A DNA stretch of 64,000 nucleotides. Source: Ruminiclostridium herbifermentans. GTDB lineage: Bacteria; Bacillota; Clostridia; Acetivibrionales; DSM-1351. Where the stretch lies: the NCBI RefSeq assembly GCF_005473905.2, contig NZ_CP061336.1, positions 3,774,501-3,838,500 on the forward strand, in the 5' to 3' direction. The position numbers and the translations under genes are program-made. The notes beneath the pieces were generated by a model. That model saw nothing but the letters and a program-made list of their open reading frames with translations. It was not told the origin of the DNA and did not search any database. Below are positions 56,903-64,000 of the stretch, piece after piece (the stretch's first letter is position 1; each line of letters starts with the position of its first letter).

Positions 56903-57333
56903 TTATGTTTTATATTTATTGTAGATTATATAAACCCATAACATCAGCATTGCTTATAACTTATCTGTATCAACATCAATTTGTATATTAAGTATATCTT
57001 TAACAAACAACATAGAATCTTTTATGCAATAGCATCAACATGGTTCTGATTGTTCACACCATATTAATTCATAAGTCGCTTAACCGACGTATAATCAAAC
57101 AATTTTTCAGTTCATTATGTATAATTGAATTTATCGATTGGCTTCCTAAAATGCATTCCAATATTACTTAAACGCATAAAAAGACATAACTAAAAAAGAA
57201 CCGATTTTCTCGCTTCTTTAATTTAGTAATTATTTTCTTAACTTTTGAAGATTAAAGATTATATTCGTTGTGTTTACAACTCTACAAGTGCTATCTCACA
57301 CAAGTAGCACACCTTGGTTATTTACTTGGCAAA
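56903..57333. other. Spacer upstream of the carrier protein gene
   Basis: About 430 bp without a supported gene. It contains the minus-strand terminator at 57191-57218, beyond which the carrier protein/NRPS transcript could start from its own promoter or be reached by antitermination. Confidence 0.5.
57191..57218 (-). terminator. Intrinsic terminator inside the cluster
   Basis: On the minus strand AAGAAgCGA-GAAAA-TCGgTTCTT (one mismatch) is followed by six T. It lies downstream of the ABM gene and upstream of the carrier protein, where a processive antiterminator such as LoaP would be needed for full read-through. Confidence 0.6.
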
Positions 57334-57633
57334 CTAGTAACTCTTTTCAACAGTAAAATGTGTAAGCGTACAGCTTTTCTCGTCTATAAAAGTCATATAC
57401 TCATCAGCGGCAGCATTTTTTTCCCATGCTGCTGCAGCATTTTTTGCATCATCCATTGTCTCCCAAATAACTAAATCGGCCCACTTCTCCCCGTCAAAAA
57501 TTAGCTTTCGAGAGATATATCCTTTTTGCTTAGCTATAAATTCAGTTTGAAGCTTATCTGATGCAAGTAGAAAATCTGAAACAGATACTCCATTTTGAAG
57601 TTTGAAAGGTGTAAACTCCACTACATTAGGCAT
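57334..57633 (-). CDS. ABM-domain (antibiotic biosynthesis monooxygenase-like) protein
   Basis: 99 residues. Ferredoxin-like ABM fold: MPNVVEFTPFKLQNGVSVSDFLLASDKLQTEF, then ISRKLIFDGEKWADLVIWETMDDAKNAAAAWEKN. Small ABM proteins include cofactor-free monooxygenases of quinone biosynthesis and heme-degrading IsdG-like enzymes. No catalytic residues can be named, and members in anaerobes often have unknown roles. It lies just downstream of the Tag gene and is more G+C-rich than the radical SAM genes. Confidence 0.75.
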   Translation of the reverse strand: MPNVVEFTPFKLQNGVSVSDFLLASDKLQTEFIAKQKGYISRKLIFDGEKWADLVIWETMDDAKNAAAAWEKNAAADEYMTFIDEKSCTLTHFTVEKSY

Positions 57634-57739
57634 ATAAATAATTCCCCTTTATTTGATAAAGTTATTAATGATTTTTTATTACTACATTTATATTTAGAGG
57701 TTGATGTACTCTAATCTATACTGACAAATTAACAATTAA

Positions 57740-58330
57740 TTATTCTTTGATATGATTACCCTTCATCATCTCCTCATAAACAAAACAAGATGTAGTGTGG
57801 TCATTAACCATCCCTGTAGCTTGCATAAACGCATAAACAGTGGTTGTGCCAAGGAATTTGAAACCCATTTTTTTTAAATCCTTACTTATCTTATCAGAGA
57901 GCGGAGTAGACGACGGCAAGTCCCCCATATTTTCTGGATGCCTTATAATTGGAGTATTATCTACATACCCCCATATCATTTTATCAAAACTCCCATATTT
58001 CTCCTGAATTAACAGAAAAGCTTTAGCATTATTTACAGCCGCGTTAATTTTCAAGCGATTTCTAATTATCTTTTCGTTCGCTAATAGTTCCTGAATCTTT
58101 GCTTCGTCGTAAAGAGCTACTTTTTTAGGATCAAACCCATCAAAAGCCTCCCTAAACGCCTCTCTTTTTTTTAGTACGGTTGACCAAGAAAGACCTGCCT
58201 GCATACTTTCTAAAGTAAGCATTTCAAACAACTTGCAATCATCATGTACTGGTCGTCCCCATTCATTGTCGTGATAATCTATGTAAATGTTTGTATCTCC
58301 TACCCAAGGGCATCTAGTTTTTTCATTCAT
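57740..58330 (-). CDS. tag: DNA-3-methyladenine glycosylase I
   Basis: 196 residues from ATG 58330 with GGAGG upstream; the ATG at 58345 lies inside that site. RCPWVGDTNIYIDYHDNEWGRPVHDD, FEMLTLESMQAGLSWSTVLKKREAFREAFDGFD and GFKFLGTTTVYAFMQATGMVNDH are Tag hallmarks, including the zinc-binding Cys and His residues. It removes 3-methyladenine from alkylated DNA. Within the biosynthetic cluster it could give self-protection against a DNA-alkylating product, or it may just be a housekeeping gene trapped in the region. Confidence 0.95.
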   Translation of the reverse strand: MNEKTRCPWVGDTNIYIDYHDNEWGRPVHDDCKLFEMLTLESMQAGLSWSTVLKKREAFREAFDGFDPKKVALYDEAKIQELLANEKIIRNRLKINAAVNNAKAFLLIQEKYGSFDKMIWGYVDNTPIIRHPENMGDLPSSTPLSDKISKDLKKMGFKFLGTTTVYAFMQATGMVNDHTTSCFVYEEMMKGNHIKE

Positions 58331-58592
58331 AATGCTTTCCTCCATTGTCCATTATGCTAGACAGTATAGTTAATTATATAATATTTATTAATCAATATCT
58401 TACCATAATTAGTTCAACGCAAATAATTAGTCCAACTCCAATTATTATCTGCATATAATCTCCAAATTGGATTATATCATACCTTAGAGTGGAAGAAAAG
58501 GATATCTCTGCCCTCATATCACGTGGCAACAGTATAATTTCATTTTACATATCATTTTCTATATTCTAGGTCTAATCTATAAGTCGAAGACT

Positions 58593-60113
58593 TTAGACAT
58601 TTGCGTTCGATATTCTATCTTTAATATCTTTTTTTGCGATTCGAGATTTCAGTCTATGCATCTTTTTAATATTTTCGTTTAAATTCTTTATAAATAAATC
58701 ATAATTATTTCTACAAAACTCAATATCATTATCGATGTACAGTTTACCAAAATACCAATATATGATATCAAAATACTGCTGCTCTAAAATGTCATATTCT
58801 TCTCTAAAGCCTATTAAGCTTTTATTATATCGGAGTACACCATAATAATACACCGAAAACTGAGCCCAGCCATCATCGAATGTGTTAAACATTTCATTAC
58901 TAGTAAACTTTTCATTTAGGAAGTTTACAATGGATGTTAGCCTTTCTGAATCTTCTGATATGTATTTATATTTGTCTAAATTCAAATAATTGTAATCTTC
59001 TCCAAGTGCATTTTGTTTTTTTGCCAAGTTATATAATGAACTGCCTTTATATATTTCCAGAAATGCTTTTATATAATGCCTGAGTTCATGTACTTTCGAT
59101 TTAATAAGAAATTGGAAATTTTCTTTTATAGTATTTAATGTTGAAAATGGATTAAAGCATATAAATCCAATAGTCGGATATATAAAATGATCATTCAGCA
59201 ACTTCATGGAGAGATAATTATCATTAACACAGTTTGTCTTGTTATACAGAGTTAAATCTTGTTCATTGGCTGCTTCTACTCCTAAGAATACAGTATCAAA
59301 TCCTGCCTTATACATAATATCAAGAAGTGCATTATCGCTTTCGGTATCTTTGAAAGTCGTGGCTTTAGCATAACAATAAAAGTGAAGATTTCTCTTTAAC
59401 TCAATGATTTTTTCACATAACTCGTATATTCTCTGTTTTGCAAACTGATCACCTGGGTCAAAAAGGTCATCGTCAACAAAGAAGAAATATGAAGTATTAT
59501 ATAAGTCATTAAGCCTGACAATCTCAGAAACAATTTTATCAATTTCTCTGTATTCAATATGACTAGATCTTCTCTCGGTACAAAACGTACAGTGTCCCGT
59601 GCAAATATTATTCTTTGTAAGCATACAGTGTATATTACCATCACCATTTTTTGAATAATAGTAATCTTCAGCGAATTCCCAGTCAATTTTATTATTTCTA
59701 TACAGCTTATGACTAGCCGATGTATTTCCTGGTGTGTATATATAAGGATACCCGCTTAATGGCTTACCTGACAAAAGATATTCCATGGGAATCTCACCAT
59801 CACCTAGTATTATATAATCAACAAATGAGCAATTCTCAGCAATCTCTTCAAAATATATAGAAGCAAATGGTCCTCCAAAGATTATTTTTGCAGCTTTGTC
59901 ATGATATTTAATCCTCTCCGCAATGCGCATTGCCTGAATTAAATTTTCTTGATTTATTGAGAAGCCATAATGAGTGTATTCATGAAAAGCATGTGAAAAT
60001 ATATAATCATCGCTTTGGTCGCTATCGAAAAAAAGCAAGTCGGTTTGTATACCTTGACGACGCAGATAACCTGCTAGTTGAGAAACTCCAAGATTAAAAT
60101 AGTTCTTTTGCAT
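58593..60113 (-). CDS. Cobalamin-binding-type radical SAM enzyme (cluster enzyme 2)
   Basis: 506 residues from the first ATG. A B12-binding-type domain (SQLAGYLRRQGIQTDLLFFD; AKIIFGGPFASIYFEE) precedes the cluster motif CTGHCTFC (Cys171, 175, 178) and FLGVEAANEQDL. The usual first beta strand, RIVLISI, is encoded just upstream of the ATG in the same frame. No ATG/GTG/TTG is available between it and the stop of the previous gene, although GGAGGTG lies there, so the real start may be non-canonical. It follows the next radical SAM gene by 57 nt. The substrate is unknown. Confidence 0.88.
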   Translation of the reverse strand: MQKNYFNLGVSQLAGYLRRQGIQTDLLFFDSDQSDDYIFSHAFHEYTHYGFSINQENLIQAMRIAERIKYHDKAAKIIFGGPFASIYFEEIAENCSFVDYIILGDGEIPMEYLLSGKPLSGYPYIYTPGNTSASHKLYRNNKIDWEFAEDYYYSKNGDGNIHCMLTKNNICTGHCTFCTERRSSHIEYREIDKIVSEIVRLNDLYNTSYFFFVDDDLFDPGDQFAKQRIYELCEKIIELKRNLHFYCYAKATTFKDTESDNALLDIMYKAGFDTVFLGVEAANEQDLTLYNKTNCVNDNYLSMKLLNDHFIYPTIGFICFNPFSTLNTIKENFQFLIKSKVHELRHYIKAFLEIYKGSSLYNLAKKQNALGEDYNYLNLDKYKYISEDSERLTSIVNFLNEKFTSNEMFNTFDDGWAQFSVYYYGVLRYNKSLIGFREEYDILEQQYFDIIYWYFGKLYIDNDIEFCRNNYDLFIKNLNENIKKMHRLKSRIAKKDIKDRISNANV

Positions 60114-60170
60114 AATAGATATTAATACAATTCTTTGATTATCCGTATTTAATTCACCTCCAAAATTTGA

Positions 60171-61616
60171 TTACTTAAAGTAATTCAATATATCTTCGTC
60201 AACAATTATATCTTTATATTTTATTTCGTTTAGTTTTTCTTCTATCTCCTTTAGCTCATTAGCAGTAAATCCAGCATTTAGCAATTGATAGAAATAGGTA
60301 GTATCCATATTGCGCATAGTAGATGATTTAATTATTTTTGGCAGTTGAGCAGCAAGCTTTATAGCTAATTCTGAATTCATAGTTTTATGAGACCAATTAT
60401 ACATTGAACCCTTTAGTTCATATTTTTCAGCTTGATTTGCAATAGATGTTGAATGATCGTATATCCAAGGTTGTATAAAATAATAGTCAGGACGTATGTT
60501 ATTAATAAAGTTAACAGTATCTTTAACTGTAGATAGTGTTTCTCCAGGAAATCCAATAAAAAAGAGACCTGTTGTCATTATATTGTATTTTTTAAGAAGA
60601 CTATGTCCTCTAATATAATCTTGGATCTTGGCAGATTTATTCATAACATTTAGCATTTCTTGATTTCCAGACTCAAATCCTAAATGAACTGCCTGACAAC
60701 CACTTTCCTTCATAAGTGATACTGCTTCTTCATCTAAATACTGGCATCGAGCAAAAGAATGCCATTTAAATTCAAATTTATTCCTTATCAACATCCTTAG
60801 CAGTTCTTTATACCGATTCATTGGAACATTAAATGTGGAGTCAGTAAAATTAATAATTTTTGTCTTTCCTATTCTTTTTAGCTGCTTAAGTTCATCCTCA
60901 ACTTGAAGTATATCGAGTTGTCGATGTTTACCAGTATTTTGAGAGTAAATACAGAAATTACAACTAAACGGGCATGATACACTTGTTCTTATGGGGACAT
61001 AAGTACCCAATTTATCCTCAAACAAACTCCAGTTTATATTATAGTTTTTGATATTATATTCATCGGATATTGCTTCTTTTGTATGATATTTATTTTTATC
61101 TTTATAGTAAATATTATCTATTTTATTTAAGTCACCACCCGATTTTAATGCTAGAATAATTTCACCAAGTGTGCTCTCGCCATAAAAGCTGTTTATATAG
61201 ATATCTGCACCAATCTTTTTGAATAGAATTTTTCTCTCTAGTTCATCTAATTGTTTTATACGTGCAGCAATAAAATAACCACCTATTATAATTTTCACAT
61301 TTGAATCAATATTACGTATGATTTTCACCATATTTCGAACACAATCTATATTTATGCAAAATGTCGTTGAAATAGCTATTGCTTTAAATTTATGTGATTG
61401 CATTTTTTTAATAAGTTCTTTTTGATCATCTTCGAATGAAACAATATATTGAAATGAAATGTTTAGCTTATCAAGAAGTGTTCCTAAATATGCTATTGCA
61501 AGATTAAATGGGTTCTCAATATTTAGTGGTTTTTGGGATACTGCAAGTATTCTACTTTTTTCTAACTCTAGATTATTACCTGTATACCCTATTAATAAGC
61601 AGTCTAGATTTTTCAT
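60171..61616 (-). CDS. Cobalamin-binding-type radical SAM enzyme (cluster enzyme 1)
   Basis: 481 residues, with GAGGGG before ATG 61616. The N-terminal B12-binding-type domain (LDCLLIGYTGNN; VKIIIGGYFIAARIKQL) and the radical SAM barrel with CPFSCNFC (Cys215, 219, 222) are followed by HLGFESGNQEMLNVM and GFPGETLSTVKDTV. The family includes methyltransferases such as TsrM, which methylates tryptophan, and other radical rearrangement enzymes. It is the first enzyme gene after the LoaP-like regulator. Confidence 0.9.
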   Translation of the reverse strand: MKNLDCLLIGYTGNNLELEKSRILAVSQKPLNIENPFNLAIAYLGTLLDKLNISFQYIVSFEDDQKELIKKMQSHKFKAIAISTTFCINIDCVRNMVKIIRNIDSNVKIIIGGYFIAARIKQLDELERKILFKKIGADIYINSFYGESTLGEIILALKSGGDLNKIDNIYYKDKNKYHTKEAISDEYNIKNYNINWSLFEDKLGTYVPIRTSVSCPFSCNFCIYSQNTGKHRQLDILQVEDELKQLKRIGKTKIINFTDSTFNVPMNRYKELLRMLIRNKFEFKWHSFARCQYLDEEAVSLMKESGCQAVHLGFESGNQEMLNVMNKSAKIQDYIRGHSLLKKYNIMTTGLFFIGFPGETLSTVKDTVNFINNIRPDYYFIQPWIYDHSTSIANQAEKYELKGSMYNWSHKTMNSELAIKLAAQLPKIIKSSTMRNMDTTYFYQLLNAGFTANELKEIEEKLNEIKYKDIIVDEDILNYFK

Positions 61617-61821
61617 TTCATTATCCCCTCTATATTATTATAGTAAATATTTTTCAATCAGCTTTTTAAAGTTTTGCACAGTAAAAATAGTTAAAAGCTA
61701 GTCCATAGGCATACATACGGAAAATTGGAGCATGTCTGGACTGTGACTTCATTTCAGCATTACTCACATAGGATAGCCCACTGAAAAATAAACCGTTTAA
61801 TTTTTGATATATGAATTTTAG
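61617..61821 (-). promoter_or_regulatory. Leader between loaP-like gene and the first enzyme gene
   Basis: On the minus strand a 6-bp stem AGTCCA/TGGACT (61742-61737 with 61705-61700) encloses a G/C-containing loop, and AGCTTTT/AAAAAGCT can pair further down. LoaP proteins act through an RNA hairpin in the 5' leader of the operon they control, which is usually adjacent to loaP; this region is the natural place. The structure itself is a weak prediction. Confidence 0.35.
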
Positions 61822-62370
61822 TTACTTATATGCCAACGAAATCTCTTGACTGCTTTTCTTAACAATTTCAATAGCAACATTTATTAACTTTGTATCACCC
61901 ATCAAATCTATCTCAATCCAGGCTCGCCTTTTATGCCTATCCACCCTTTTTATTATACTCTCCTGTCCTATAAGAGGTCCGTCGGTTATATATATTTTAT
62001 CCCCTTCTATAATAGCCTTTGATGATTCAATACAATAATTATCATTATATAGACTTAATAATTTTTTCCTTTCAGCTTCCCTAATAGCAATCTCTGAATC
62101 TGAATATTTCAATAAATGAACTATATCAAGTGAATTATGTATTAATGGACTTACTTTTTCTATAAATTCTTGGCTTGGTACTTCAGATTCAATAAAAACA
62201 TAGCTAGGGAATAACGGAGATACTTCTTTTTTAACAATTCCTGATATTTTAATTATCTTCTCATGTAATGGTACAAATGGCCTAAACTTTTCAGAATCTA
62301 ACCGCTTTTTAATCAACTGCTCTACTCTAAATTCTCGGCCTGTATGGACAAAAAGTACATACCAATACAT
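61822..62370 (-). CDS. loaP: LoaP-like NusG paralogue (processive antiterminator)
   Basis: 182 residues from ATG 62370; the ATG at 62379 has less room after AGGGG. An NGN domain opens MYWYVLFVHTGREFRVEQLIKKRL and contains SPLFPSYVFIES. A KOW domain follows (EGDKIYITDGPLIGQESIIKRVDRHKRRAWIEIDLMG). LoaP differs from housekeeping NusG by lacking general elongation function; it promotes read-through of terminators in long biosynthetic operons in Firmicutes. Its place directly before this long minus-strand cluster fits that role exactly. Confidence 0.88.
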   Translation of the reverse strand: MYWYVLFVHTGREFRVEQLIKKRLDSEKFRPFVPLHEKIIKISGIVKKEVSPLFPSYVFIESEVPSQEFIEKVSPLIHNSLDIVHLLKYSDSEIAIREAERKKLLSLYNDNYCIESSKAIIEGDKIYITDGPLIGQESIIKRVDRHKRRAWIEIDLMGDTKLINVAIEIVKKSSQEISLAYK

Positions 62371-62379
62371 ATTCCACAT

Positions 62380-62780
62380 CCCCTAAATATCATTTCTGCT
62401 AATTGCATAGCTTCGCCCGTTCACTTATTTTTATTAATAAGCTATGATAATCTTCACTGTATATTCCAAGTTTATTGTTAACGTGACACAGCAGCGATTA
62501 ACAACAAAACATGTGCTTATCTTATATATTTAAGAACTTATTTCATAGGTCAAAATATCGTATGTTACTACGATTTCCTACCATGAATGTGGCTGATTTA
62601 TTATAGCTAAATTATAACGATAAAATATTTCATAGAATACTTTTTCATTTCCTTTTTCAGTATTTTATGGTTACTATTCAATTATAAAGGTATAAAATTC
62701 ATATAATTCAAAATTCATTCATATTAAGCATAATAAAAGTACTTTATTATGCTTTTATGTATATTAATATGAAGAACCAA
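62380..62780. other. Spacer between LytTR and LoaP genes
   Basis: About 400 bp, no supported gene. It contains a strong hairpin (62726-62754) after the LytTR stop; the rest is AT-rich and is presumably where the LoaP promoter lies. Confidence 0.5.
62726..62754. terminator. Perfect 12-bp hairpin downstream of the LytTR gene
   Basis: AAGCATAATAAA pairs with TTTATTATGCTT around AGTAC. It is 27 nt past the LytTR stop. T-runs are weak, so it may be an inefficient terminator. Confidence 0.55.
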
Positions 62781-63275
62781 TTATATTCCTAAAAATTTAC
62801 GAAACTCCTTGATGCGGCTTCTACTTACAGACACCTTATCCGTTAATCCTTCGAAAGTAATAAAGCATGTATTGTCGAAGAATGGCATTACCTCCTTTAT
62901 TTTTTCCATGTTAACCAAATAGCTGTTATGACATCTAAAGAAAAACAAATTCTTAAGCTTTCCCTCCCAGTAATTTAAAGAATAGCTGCTCAGATATCTC
63001 TCTGTTTTTGTAACAACAGATACTTTTCTATCTTTAGCTGCTAAATAAAAAATGTCTGATGGGTCTAATATAACAAAGTTCTTTCCATATGATATTGACA
63101 CTCTTCTAAAAGCATGGCATGGTTCACATTGTTTAATAGGATTAATTATACCCGCGACCTCTAATTCTTCATATTTTTCTAAAATATTAGAAAGCTTTTC
63201 CACTCCTAGGCTATCCTTGTTTATGATAATTGCTTCTATTTTCTTATTTGTCCTTACTTTTTTAATATCATTCAT
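62781..63275 (-). CDS. LytTR-domain DNA-binding regulator
   Basis: 164 residues, with AGGAGT before ATG 63275. The N-terminal 70 residues are a degenerate receiver-like half (VRTNKKIEAIIINKDSLGVEKLSNILEKYEEL) without the phosphorylated Asp. The LytTR domain covers about 75-164 (DIFYLAAKDRKVSVVTKTERYLSSYSLNYWEGKL, FFRCHNSYLVNMEKIKEV, DKVSVSRSRIKEFRKFL). LytTR proteins regulate bacteriocin and virulence genes; here it probably drives the LoaP/biosynthetic operon, with a quorum or metabolite signal. Confidence 0.88.
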   Translation of the reverse strand: MNDIKKVRTNKKIEAIIINKDSLGVEKLSNILEKYEELEVAGIINPIKQCEPCHAFRRVSISYGKNFVILDPSDIFYLAAKDRKVSVVTKTERYLSSYSLNYWEGKLKNLFFFRCHNSYLVNMEKIKEVMPFFDNTCFITFEGLTDKVSVSRSRIKEFRKFLGI

Positions 63276-63351
63276 ACTGTATACTCCTAAAATGTTATTT
63301 TTACTTAAGTCTACAACCTATCCAGTATAATGAAAATGCAGTACGGGTATG

Positions 63352-63852
63352 TCACCAAAGATTAAAATTTACTAATTGAGTAACAATTCTAGATAACCAC
63401 TTGGGATATTTCTTAAGATATGTCATTAGATTTATGTTAACAAATATAATATATTTCTTTCCTAATCTTGATAAAATTGACACAAAATAATTTAGTATTC
63501 TAATAGATAAATATTCATACCATTTCTTCCAACGATAGAAAGTTGATTCTTCTGCTGCAACTGTACTGTTCTTCAAATCTGTAAGAACATTTTCTATATT
63601 ACAACTTTCATAGCGCTTATACGGTATTAAAATATCAGGTAATTCGTGATGTATTCTTTTACAGTTACTGCACTTGAGTCTTCTAATAACTAAAGTAATT
63701 TTATCTCCATCTTTGTTAATGTATTTTCTCTTACGACTACCAACTACTCTGAGTCCGTATCCGCAGCTTGGACAAGATACATATTCTTTTCCTCTGACAT
63801 AAAAGAGTTGAGCTGAAATTGGGTCTAGTTCATAGTTTGATAAAATAATCAT
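63352..63852 (-). CDS. DUF6431 domain protein
   Basis: 166 residues. A four-cysteine zinc site CPSCGYG and CSNCKRIHHELPD fits the DUF6431 family, often found in many copies beside mobile elements in clostridia. A Trp- and Lys-rich middle (TFYRWKKWYEYLSI) suggests nucleic-acid contact. It lies at the upstream edge of the cluster and may mark an insertion site; its function is unknown. Confidence 0.75.
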   Translation of the reverse strand: MIILSNYELDPISAQLFYVRGKEYVSCPSCGYGLRVVGSRKRKYINKDGDKITLVIRRLKCSNCKRIHHELPDILIPYKRYESCNIENVLTDLKNSTVAAEESTFYRWKKWYEYLSIRILNYFVSILSRLGKKYIIFVNINLMTYLKKYPKWLSRIVTQLVNFNLW

Positions 63853-64000
63853 AATCTAGATACACCATATTTTCTTTAGTGTAAGCAACAATTTTATTAT
63901 ACTAACGTACATTATTTATGTTTATATGTATAATATTGCTTATTTATGTATTATAACTTATTTTATCAATCTACATAACAATTATGTATTTTATACCACG

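Overview
The window is AT-rich DNA with Gram-positive style ribosome binding sites (GGAGG), many TTG/GTG starts, and oxygen-sensitive enzyme families (radical SAM, NapH-like ferredoxin, U32). It is most likely chromosome of an anaerobic clostridium (class Clostridia); I cannot name the species. No rRNA, tRNA or CRISPR array was seen.

Region A (1-8.6 kb) looks like a ribosomal-peptide (RiPP) locus. Two related NHLP-clan (Os1348-like) precursor peptides with Ser/His/Asn/Tyr-rich tails lie next to a long reading frame that runs off the left edge. That frame starts as a family-2 glycosyltransferase and ends in a SPASM-like cysteine motif. Transcribed away from them are a MacB/FtsX-type permease, an HlyD-like adaptor, an ABC ATPase and a type 1 isopentenyl-diphosphate isomerase.

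Region B (8.6-13.9 kb) has a decayed short-chain dehydrogenase, a Crp/Fnr regulator, a NapH-like ferredoxin, thioredoxin, a CoA-disulfide reductase-rhodanese and a small rhodanese. Two identical promoter layouts (TGTGA-N5-TCACA, then 21 nt, then TATAAT) precede trxA and the rhodanese gene. This suggests a small redox/sulfur regulon of the neighbouring Crp/Fnr protein.

Region C (13.9-24.1 kb) is a remnant of a biosynthetic module: a pair of half-size ABC exporters, a PLP decarboxylase and only the C-terminal end of a PaaK-like adenylate-forming enzyme. Two 47/49-identical terminator-like repeats flank it. Next to it is a UvrA-like ATPase fused to two TrmO/TsaA-like repeats, then an alpha-toroid-like hypothetical protein.

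Region D (24.1-33.9 kb) is mixed accessory DNA: a peptidoglycan-binding/tail-lysozyme protein, a lipoprotein, an ABC-2 type transporter with an XRE-AbrB regulator, a secreted BACON-like protein, a truncated GNAT/STAS pair, a DUF4865 protein and a nitroreductase.

Region E (34-63.9 kb), all on the minus strand, is a large hybrid biosynthetic cluster and the main interest here. In transcription order it has a DUF6431 protein, a LytTR regulator, a LoaP-like NusG paralogue, two cobalamin-type radical SAM enzymes, a Tag DNA glycosylase, an ABM protein, a carrier protein and an NRPS (partial C-A-T). Then come a BtrH-like protein, a U32 enzyme, a HemN-like radical SAM enzyme, an ATP-grasp ligase, an M19 dipeptidase, trpDCFBA, and an ABC exporter pair paralogous to that of region C. 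It ends with a third B12-type radical SAM enzyme, a DegT aminotransferase, a SPASM-like radical SAM enzyme, a second BtrH-like protein and a methyltransferase. My reading, which is inference, is an anaerobically made, tryptophan- or indole-containing small peptide. Processive antitermination would help transcribe the locus, and the Tag glycosylase may contribute self-protection.
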